Positions 1-5,004 of a DNA stretch of 13,641 nucleotides are shown here, piece by piece (the first letter of the stretch is position 1; every line of letters begins with the position of its first letter). A program made the translations under genes and the position numbers. Source of the stretch: DATBHZ01 sp036557185 (GTDB lineage Bacteria > Actinomycetota > Acidimicrobiia > IMCC26256 > JAENVU01); assembly GCA_036557185.1 (NCBI GenBank), contig DATBHZ010000133.1:1-13641 (forward strand). Reading direction: 5' to 3'. Below the pieces are notes generated by a model. That model saw only the letters and a list, made by a program, of their open reading frames with translations, had not been told where the DNA came from and searched no databases.

Positions 1-266
1 CATACGGCGTCGAGCACTTCAACCATCGTCGTCGGCGATGTGCGCGATTTGCGCGTGAAGTCGTGGTAGAGCGACTCGAGCGCATCTGCAAGCAATGAAG
101 AGAGTGCCGGATAGTGGTGCATCAGTGCACCGCGTGTGCAACCGGCACGCTCACACACGGCTACAGCGGTGGTCGCAGCCCACCCCCGCTCGATCAACAG
201 TTCAATCGCAGCCTCGACGAGCGACTCTCGCATCGCCGCCGACCGCTCCGCCTGGCTACGCCGCAC
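1..266 (-). CDS. TetR/AcrR family transcriptional regulator, N-terminal part (partial at window edge)
   Basis: DNA-binding repressor of the TetR type, acting as a dimer in the cytoplasm; the effector is unknown because the ligand-binding domain lies outside the window. The 88 visible residues cover the HTH domain: helix 1 around residues 12-27 (ESLVEAAIELL), helices 2-3 around 33-51, ending in the typical TRGALMHHYP turn, then the start of helix 4 (LADALESLY). I chose the GTG at 266 because GGGAAG lies 8 bases upstream and family members often begin with RRSQAERS. An in-frame TTG at 302 would add 12 residues but would place the start inside the palindrome at 286-307. That palindrome, directly upstream, suggests autoregulation. 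The family call is firm; the regulated genes are unknown and probably lie left of the window. Confidence 0.85.
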   Translation of the reverse strand, partial: MRRSQAERSAAMRESLVEAAIELLIERGWAATTAVAVCERAGCTRGALMHHYPALSSLLADALESLYHDFTRKSRTSPTTMVEVLDAV

Positions 267-285
267 CCGCGGAGCTTCCCACAAC

Positions 286-307
286 AAACATACATCGGTC
301 AATGTTT
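286..307 (-). promoter_or_regulatory. Candidate TetR operator overlapping the regulator's promoter
   Basis: A perfect inverted repeat, AAACAT (286-291), 10-base spacer, ATGTTT (302-307), lies 20 bases upstream of the chosen TetR start. Inside it on the minus strand is TATGTT (292-287), which fits an actinobacterial -10 (TAnnnT) and would give a 5' leader of about 13 bases carrying the GGGAAG ribosome site. A repressor bound here would cover the promoter. Seen: repeat and spacing. Inferred: that the adjacent TetR protein binds it. The stretch is AT-rich compared with its surroundings. Confidence 0.5.
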
Positions 308-308
308 C

Positions 309-515
309 TTATTTGGGGCTGCCCGGGTCGTCGCCGTCGCACGACCGGCCAGGTGTTGCCGTCCGCGAGGAAAAGGATCGCCGGTAGAGCTCGAAGCGAG
401 AGTCGTCCGCGTCTGCAGGCACGTTCCAGAACGCGAATCCGAGCTTGCCGATCACGCGCTTCGACGCCAGGTTCTGCCGATCGATCATCGCGAGCAGCGC
501 TGATCGGCAGTGGCC
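309..515 (-). pseudogene. GNAT acetyltransferase, C-terminal remnant
   Basis: This frame is open from a TGA at 518-516 to a TAA at 311-309. It reads ALLAMIDRQNLASKRVIGKL followed by GFAFWN and later FELYRRSF. This is the last conserved stretch of RimJ/RimL-like GNAT acetyltransferases, which transfer acetyl groups from acetyl-CoA: the N-x2-S-x-R-V-I-x-K-L-G-F motif and the final ELY strand. The acetyl-CoA binding core, about 100 residues that should precede it, is absent; upstream is a stop codon and then the end of another gene. The only ATG (488) would give 59 residues, too few to fold as an enzyme. The tail after the ELYRR strand is low-complexity. I read it as a decayed gene end; a small expressed peptide is less likely. 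Confidence 0.6.
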
Positions 516-542
516 TCACCTGGGAGCCCGTTGCCGGAGCTC

Positions 543-821
543 TCAGGGGCGGAACCCCGACAGTGCGCGGACGAGGATGACACTTGCAAGACGCAGACCT
601 CCGCGTTCGTCATCGGTCTCGCCGAGATGCTCGAGCAGGGCCGCGAGGTCGTCTTCGATGTTGAGCAGCTCCGTCTCGATGGCCAGCATCTCGTCGGTTC
701 GCTGGTCGGAGGTGTAGTGGTCGCGCAGCTCGCGCCACCGTGTGATGCGGTCTTGGAGCTGGGGCGGGAGCAGTAAGTCGCGGATACCGAACACAACACT
801 CGTGTCCACCGCGCCTGCCAT
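543..821 (-). CDS. Hypothetical protein, 92 residues, helical and acidic
   Basis: I do not recognise the family. The predicted protein is mostly charged helix: a hydrophobic/proline segment (residues 9-22, VVFGIRDLLLPPQL), then a long amphipathic helical stretch (23-70) rich in Arg, Asp and Glu, which could form a helical hairpin or short coiled coil, then a more hydrophobic end (LRLASVILVRAL). There is no signal peptide or clear membrane segment. I chose the ATG at 821 because GGAGAAGG and GAGGG lie just upstream; an ATG at 875 in the same frame would add 18 residues but has no ribosome site. It lies upstream of the GNAT remnant on the same strand. Residue composition looks coding, but it could be a fragment of something larger. 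Confidence 0.5.
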   Translation of the reverse strand: MAGAVDTSVVFGIRDLLLPPQLQDRITRWRELRDHYTSDQRTDEMLAIETELLNIEDDLAALLEHLGETDDERGGLRLASVILVRALSGFRP

Positions 822-1079
822 GAGAGCCCTCGCCTTCTCCGCCGTGGCCGGTCCGCGGGACCCTATGTCAGGCATGACGGGGCAGCAACCGCCAGTGTCA
901 CGCAGCGCGCGTTCCGGCGTTACGAGATCGTTCGGGACCCGACGGCCGAGCTGGCACTATGACCAGATCGTTCACGACGGCGTGTTCAGTACGTCTGCGA
1001 GCCGATTCCTGATTGAGTGCGTCAAACCATGAGCGCATCACGCTGAGAAGTAGCTCTGGCGTCCGATGGTGTCGGCACC
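822..1079. other. Intergenic stretch with no convincing gene
   Basis: About 260 bases between the divergent 92-residue gene (-) and the SnoaL-like gene (+). Short open frames occur on both strands, but none has a ribosome site plus a protein-like composition. It must hold the promoters of both neighbours; apart from the weak -10 candidate at its right end I see no repeat, hairpin or RNA-like structure. Decayed coding DNA is possible given the neighbouring GNAT remnant. Confidence 0.4.
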
Positions 1080-1085
1080 TAGCGT
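1080..1085 (+). promoter_or_regulatory. Weak candidate -10 box for the SnoaL-like gene
   Basis: TAGCGT fits the actinobacterial TAnnnT -10 pattern and would give a leader of roughly 38 bases containing the AAGGAG ribosome site at 1117-1122. There is no clear -35 hexamer 17 bases upstream, so this is only a candidate. Confidence 0.25.
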
Positions 1086-1129
1086 CGTGAGGTGGTCGGC
1101 GGATGGTCGACCGGACAAGGAGTCCTGAC

Positions 1130-1531
1130 ATGGCCGAGCATCCCAACGTCGCCATCATCCGTAGTGCCTACGAGTCGTTCGGCAAGGGAGATCTCGACGG
1201 GGCACTGGCCGATCTGGCCGACGACTGCGTGTTCCACTTCGGAGGCGATGGCCCGAACAGCGGTGATCACAAGGGCCGCGAGGCCATCACCGCGGCGCTC
1301 ATCAGCAACTTCGAGCTCACCGCGGGCACCCAGGCGCTCGATATCAAGGGCATCTACGCCGACGACGACCACGCCGCCGTGGTCCTCCACGAGACGGCGA
1401 GCCGTCCCGACGGTGCGTCGCTCGCAGTGGACGAGGTGCACGTGCTCCGCCTTCGCGACGGCAAGGTGCTCGACCTGTGGGATCTGCCCGAGGACATCCA
1501 GGCGCACGACAACTTCTTCGACGGGAAGTAA
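1130..1531 (+). CDS. SnoaL-like / NTF2-fold protein (nuclear transport factor 2 superfamily)
   Basis: Small 133-residue cytoplasmic protein of the SnoaL/ketosteroid isomerase-like superfamily: a conical alpha+beta fold with a pocket for a small hydrophobic ligand. Visible hallmarks are the N-terminal helix ending IIRSAYESFGKGDLDGALAD, then LADDCVFHF, GDHKGREAI and the C-terminal strands VDEVHVLRLRDGKVLDLWD. Length matches the family. I chose the ATG at 1130 because AAGGAG (1117-1122) lies 7 bases upstream; the ATG at 1103 has no ribosome site. It converges on the YqeY-DinB gene with 28 bases between stops. Members include isomerases, cyclases and many proteins of unknown function; the substrate cannot be read from sequence, and its neighbours do not form an operon with it. 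Confidence 0.85.
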   Translation: MAEHPNVAIIRSAYESFGKGDLDGALADLADDCVFHFGGDGPNSGDHKGREAITAALISNFELTAGTQALDIKGIYADDDHAAVVLHETASRPDGASLAVDEVHVLRLRDGKVLDLWDLPEDIQAHDNFFDGK

Positions 1532-1559
1532 TCGGCTGACGGTCTAGCTAGGCGTGCCT

Positions 1560-2462
1560 TCACCCTCCGGCGCCGCCCAGCGCACGTTCCGCGTCCATCA
1601 GGTGGTGCCGGCACTCGTGGAGTGTGTTGATCGCCATCCACGCCACCGACAGCTCCTCGCCTTCCCGGACGCCGGCCCGCTCCCACTCAGCTCCACTGAT
1701 CGCGCGGAGAAGATCCGCAAGCCGCTCGTAGTTGGCCGCCATCTCGCGCGCGACGGCCGAAGGCTCCTGCTCGTTGTACGCAAGCTCGATCACGACCGCG
1801 TCGCGTCGCATCTGTGGCATCTCGGGACGCTCTTCGGCAAGCACCTTCCGGATCCGCCAGTGGTAGAGGGCGAAGCAATCCCGGACGTGGCACGCGTACT
1901 CGAGCGCCGACCACGTGGACGGTTCCGGACGCTTTCGGAGCCGCTCGACGTCGGCTTCGAGCAAGGTCTGGTACCTGGGACCGAATGGTTCGAGGAGCGA
2001 CACGACGGCGACGGGTGGCGAGGCGTCGTAATCGAGACCGCACTGGCCACACACCCAACCGGGTCCCGGTGCGTCCCAACCGTCGTACAAGGACGGAGGT
2101 GCCGTCACTTGCAGATACGCGCGCAGCATCGCAGCCTGTTGTCGCAGGTCGACAGCAGCGGCGTCCTGACCCAGCTCGTCGTATTGGAGCGCCGCCGTGT
2201 CCCGGTCAGCGGCCTCTGCCTCGACGATGTCCTCCACCTCGCGTTCCGACAGCTCGCGGCGGGCGACGTCGCCTGCGCCGAGCCCGTCGACCGACCGCGC
2301 GATGCGTCCGCTGCCGAGGGGAGCAGGGTTCCCTGCAACGGCCTCGGCGTTGGCGATCGCGCCGAGCACCGACCGGAGCGCGTTAGCCGACGCCGCGTCG
2401 CGACGCCTCATCGCGTCGCGCAGGTCAGCGCGCAGACGATAGACGAGGGATGAGTCGGTCAC
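1560..2462 (-). CDS. YqeY-like domain fused to a DinB family domain
   Basis: 300 residues with two recognisable parts. Residues 5-117 match the helical N-terminal region of GatB/YqeY proteins (LRADLRDAMRRRDA, ALRSVLGAIANAEAV, then RRELSEREVEDIVEAEAADR and YDELGQ), the tRNA-amidotransferase-related fold; the usual C-terminal YqeY tail is missing. Residues about 136-295 are a DinB domain of the actinobacterial type that starts with a Cys-x2-Cys-Gly motif (WVCGQCGLDYD, C138/C141), followed by WSALEYACHVRD and LHECRHH. His192, His282 and His286 fit the DinB metal triad. DinB/YfiT proteins include metal-dependent thiol (mycothiol, bacillithiol) transferases; that activity here is inference. Start is GTG 2462 with a weak ribosome site, 42 bases after the methyltransferase gene on the same strand, so probably its operon partner. 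Domain calls are good; the combined function is unknown. Confidence 0.8.
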   Translation of the reverse strand: MTDSSLVYRLRADLRDAMRRRDAASANALRSVLGAIANAEAVAGNPAPLGSGRIARSVDGLGAGDVARRELSEREVEDIVEAEAADRDTAALQYDELGQDAAAVDLRQQAAMLRAYLQVTAPPSLYDGWDAPGPGWVCGQCGLDYDASPPVAVVSLLEPFGPRYQTLLEADVERLRKRPEPSTWSALEYACHVRDCFALYHWRIRKVLAEERPEMPQMRRDAVVIELAYNEQEPSAVAREMAANYERLADLLRAISGAEWERAGVREGEELSVAWMAINTLHECRHHLMDAERALGGAGG

Positions 2463-2504
2463 TCACGCAGCGTATGGCCGGGCCGCGCCGCACCCCGGCG
2501 GAAT

Positions 2505-3182
2505 TCAGCACACCTCGAGCAGAAGATGCGCGCCACCGCCGCCGGCGACAAGCGGGCGCAGTGGCAGCTCGCAGTCTCTGAGCAGCTCGTTCAACGCGAG
2601 CAGCTCGTGGTCGCGGTCAGCCAGCTCGTCGAAGTAGAGCAGCGAACCTGTCGTGAGGTGCGGCACCGCCCACGACAGCACGGTCTTCGCGCTCGAGTAG
2701 AGGTCCGAGTCCACGTTGACGATGAGCTGATCGTGCGGCGGCAACGTGAAGCTCGGGAGCGTCTCGTCGAACCAGCCGGTCACGTACTCGACCCGCTCGT
2801 CGTCGATCTCGGGCGGAGAGGAACGGAAGCGGCCCGCGTCGAACCCCGGGCGCCAACGCTCGGGCAGACCCTCGAAGCTGTCGAAGCCGATCAGGCGCGC
2901 TCCGGGCTGGCGCAGGTTCTCGGCCCACCAGCGCATGGTCGTCCCCTCGGCCACGCCGAACTCCAGGTACACGGGCGCCGCGCCCGACACCCTGCGCACG
3001 GCCTCGCGGAACACGCCGAACCGATCGGGGACCATCGGCAGCGCCGGGGCACCGAGCTCTTGCTCGATGAGCGCGCCGATCTCCATGTAGCCGAGCGCCG
3101 ACCGCAGACGCGCGAAGTTGCGCTCGTCGATGTGCCGGCCCAAGCGGACCAGCTGCTCCTTCACCTTGACCGACATCGACAT
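2505..3182 (-). CDS. TylF/MycF-like class I SAM-dependent methyltransferase
   Basis: Likely O-methyltransferase of the macrocin-O-methyltransferase (TylF) type, using S-adenosylmethionine and usually Mg2+. From the chosen ATG (225 residues): SAM motif I LEFGVAEG (73-80), the acidic residue and loop GFDSFEGLPERW (99-110), the VDSDLY motif (157-162) whose Asp residues bind metal in TylF/MycF, and the second acidic pair FDEL (184-187). Known members methylate sugar hydroxyls of macrolides or glycans; the substrate here is unknown. The start is uncertain: ATG 3182 and ATG 3176 are near each other, and a GTG at 3215 would add 11 residues; none has a strong ribosome site. It lies 71 bases downstream of the alpha/beta hydrolase and 42 bases upstream of the YqeY-DinB gene, all on the minus strand. 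Confidence 0.85.
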   Translation of the reverse strand: MSMSVKVKEQLVRLGRHIDERNFARLRSALGYMEIGALIEQELGAPALPMVPDRFGVFREAVRRVSGAAPVYLEFGVAEGTTMRWWAENLRQPGARLIGFDSFEGLPERWRPGFDAGRFRSSPPEIDDERVEYVTGWFDETLPSFTLPPHDQLIVNVDSDLYSSAKTVLSWAVPHLTTGSLLYFDELADRDHELLALNELLRDCELPLRPLVAGGGGAHLLLEVC

Positions 3183-3253
3183 CTCGCGGTGCCCCCGGGT
3201 CGACGCGGCCCGCACGATAGCCGCATGCCTGTGCCACGGTCATTGCCGGTTGC

Positions 3254-4075
3254 TCAGTGGCGCGCGAAGAACTCCATCGCAACGCGGCACACCTCGTCGG
3301 CCTTCATCATCGCGCCGCCGTGGCCGACGCCTTCGATCTCGACGAACTCACCGTGCGGCATGTGCTTCGCCGCCTCACGTCCCGCCGCGGGCGGGAGGAG
3401 GATGTCGTGCTCGAACGACATGACGAGCACCGGCCGGCTGATCGCCGCCCACGACTCCTCCCAGTGGTCGCGCTCACCCCACCCCATGTTGGCCTGCACC
3501 TGGCCGATCCTGCCCGGCCCGCTCCAGTCGGACGTTCCGATCAGCTCGGCCCAGAGCTCCACCGTCGCGTCGTCCTGGAGCTCGCGGCTCGACAGGCTCA
3601 TGGTGAGCGTCTGCGTAGTGTCGACGTGGCGCAGCGGTGAGGTCTGTGCGACCTCGAGCTCGGCCTCGGAGAGCAACCGCGCGTACGCGCTCTCACGGCC
3701 TGCACTTCCCATGAGCACGGCGGTCCGCACGAGGTCCGGCCTCGCACGGGTCAGCTCCTCGGCGATCATACCGCCCTGCGAGAGCCCGATGACGTGGCAC
3801 GACGCGAGGTCGAGCTGCTCGATCAGGCCGGCGGTGTCGGCCGTCATCTCCTCGACGGTGTACGGCGGAGGAGGCGCGTCCGAATCACCGACGCCGCGAC
3901 TGTCGAACACGATCGTTTGGTACCCGGCCTGCTCGAAGATCGGCCGGTGCTGGAGCCACGCGATCCTCGGCATGCCCGTGCCACAGATGAAAACAACGGG
4001 ATCGCCTTCGCCGCTCCTGTCGTAGGCGAGCTGCACGTCGCCGACGACCACGGTGCCTTGCTCCGACAGCAACAT
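3254..4075 (-). CDS. Alpha/beta fold hydrolase
   Basis: 273-residue cytoplasmic serine hydrolase of the alpha/beta fold, full length for the family. Catalytic residues are visible: nucleophile Ser99 in the elbow GLSQG, acid Asp224 in SFEHD, and His252 in GVGHGG. FICGTG (29-34) gives the oxyanion-hole strand and FDSRGVGDSD (57-66) is the usual loop after strand 4. No signal peptide. Such enzymes cleave esters, lactones or C-C bonds (for example 3-oxoadipate enol-lactonase-like proteins); the substrate cannot be assigned. ATG 4075 has no ribosome site but is preceded by TACGCT eight bases upstream, suggesting a leaderless transcript. First gene of a probable three-gene minus-strand unit, and divergent from the methyltransferase at 4123. 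Confidence 0.88.
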   Translation of the reverse strand: MLLSEQGTVVVGDVQLAYDRSGEGDPVVFICGTGMPRIAWLQHRPIFEQAGYQTIVFDSRGVGDSDAPPPPYTVEEMTADTAGLIEQLDLASCHVIGLSQGGMIAEELTRARPDLVRTAVLMGSAGRESAYARLLSEAELEVAQTSPLRHVDTTQTLTMSLSSRELQDDATVELWAELIGTSDWSGPGRIGQVQANMGWGERDHWEESWAAISRPVLVMSFEHDILLPPAAGREAAKHMPHGEFVEIEGVGHGGAMMKADEVCRVAMEFFARH

Positions 4076-4083
4076 GGCGCGGA

Positions 4084-4089
4084 AGCGTA
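4084..4089 (-). promoter_or_regulatory. Candidate -10 box for leaderless hydrolase transcript
   Basis: On the minus strand this reads TACGCT, matching TAnnnT, and ends 8 bases before the hydrolase ATG, so transcription would start at or next to the start codon. No ribosome site is present. The -35 region is not convincing. It lies in the 47-base gap between divergent starts; on the plus strand CACACT (4110-4115) sits 7 bases before the methyltransferase GTG, a weaker mirror image. Confidence 0.4.
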
Positions 4090-4122
4090 GTCACCGAGAC
4101 GATCTGCGCCACACTGTCCGCC

Positions 4123-4959
4123 GTGACGGACCCGCGCAGCTCCGACGAAGCACCGAACGCCGCAGAGCGAAGACGGTGGAACCACGACTACTGGACCTCG
4201 ATCTGGCCCAAACGAGAGGCGCTCACCGACTCGGTAACCGACGTGCTGCTCGAGCACGCGAGCCTCCTCCCCGGGATGCACCTGCTGGAGATCGGCAGCG
4301 GTGGCGGCAAGACGGCGATCGCGGCAGGCCGTCTGGTCGCGCCCGACGGCGATGTCGTCGGCGCCGACCTCTCGGTGCAGCTCACCGAGCTCGCAACGCA
4401 GCGCGCGAAGGAAGCGGGAGCAGCCAACGTGCGCTACTCCGTCGCCGACATGCAGTACGAGACCCTCGACGATCGGCCGTTCGACGCGGCGATCAGCCAG
4501 TTCGGCGTGATGTTCTTCGACGAGCCCGTCACCGCGTTCACCAACATCGCGAAGCATGTCGTCCGTAACGGTGCGCTGACCTTCGCCTGCTGGCAGCCAT
4601 TCGACGTCAACCCCTGGCACCCCGGCGAGGCCACAGCCGCGTTTCTCCCTCCGGTCCCGGCCCCTGCGCCCGGCAAGTCGCCGACGGGTCCTTTCGCCCT
4701 CGCCGACGCCGGCGCCACGGCCTCGATGCTCGAGGCCGCAGGCTGGAGCGACGTGGCGTGCACCCTCTACGACCGGCACGTCGTGGTCGCGCGCGACGCG
4801 TTCGTCGACGATGGGCAGCTCGCCTTCATGGGCATCTCGGAGCCGCAGTTGCCGGAGGCGCTCGCCCGCCTCGACGCGCACACGCGCCAGTTCGAGGTCG
4901 GCGACGGCCGTTACGAGCTTCCCATCGCGTTCCAGATCTTCACCGCCACGCGCGCCTGA
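4123..4959 (+). CDS. Class I SAM-dependent methyltransferase (UbiE/Methyltransf_11-like)
   Basis: 278 residues with a Rossmann-type SAM-binding core. Motif I is LLEIGSGGGKTA (54-65), the ribose-binding acidic residue is Asp82 in GADLS, motif II/III region is YSVADMQYETL with Asp109, and FDAAISQFGVMFF (120-132) is the post-motif seen in UbiE-like enzymes, followed by ALTFACWQPF. The N-terminal NHDYWTSIW resembles the leader helix of this subfamily. It transfers methyl groups to a small molecule, but the acceptor is unknown. The GTG start at 4123 has no ribosome site and may be leaderless. It is divergent from the hydrolase operon, with 47 bases between starts, so shared regulation is possible. 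Followed by the rhamnosidase 45 bases later, which has its own promoter candidate. Confidence 0.87.
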   Translation: MTDPRSSDEAPNAAERRRWNHDYWTSIWPKREALTDSVTDVLLEHASLLPGMHLLEIGSGGGKTAIAAGRLVAPDGDVVGADLSVQLTELATQRAKEAGAANVRYSVADMQYETLDDRPFDAAISQFGVMFFDEPVTAFTNIAKHVVRNGALTFACWQPFDVNPWHPGEATAAFLPPVPAPAPGKSPTGPFALADAGATASMLEAAGWSDVACTLYDRHVVVARDAFVDDGQLAFMGISEPQLPEALARLDAHTRQFEVGDGRYELPIAFQIFTATRA

Positions 4960-4989
4960 GCCGCCGACGCGCGAGCTTCGGTCACCCGG

Positions 4990-4995
4990 TACGGT
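4990..4995 (+). promoter_or_regulatory. Candidate -10 box for rhamnosidase gene
   Basis: TACGGT (TAnnnT) ends 9 bases before the rhamnosidase ATG, which has no ribosome site, so the mRNA would have a leader of about 0-3 bases. No clear -35 hexamer is visible. Confidence 0.4.
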
Positions 4996-5004
4996 GCCGG
5001 ACCA

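Noticed and set aside
896..952. Short plus-strand frame ending RRYEIVRDPTAELAL then stop
   Set aside because: Looks faintly protein-like and could be a decayed gene end, but it has no start or ribosome site and is too short to assign.
1544..1551. CTAGCTAG palindrome between converging stops
   Set aside because: An eight-base palindrome with no loop or T-run; not enough for a terminator or site call.
1554..2453. 299-codon plus-strand open frame
   Set aside because: Almost exactly mirrors the YqeY-DinB gene, which has clear domains; no ribosome site or domain of its own.
2477..2499. Hairpin GCCGGG, 11-base loop, CCCGGC between methyltransferase and YqeY-DinB genes
   Set aside because: Only six pairs, all GC, in GC-rich DNA, with no T-run; expected by chance and would split a likely operon.
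2526..4025. 499-codon open frame on the plus strand
   Set aside because: It runs antisense through the TylF-like methyltransferase and hydrolase genes, both with full catalytic motifs; its own product is Arg/Val/His-rich with no recognisable domain. A high-GC shadow frame.
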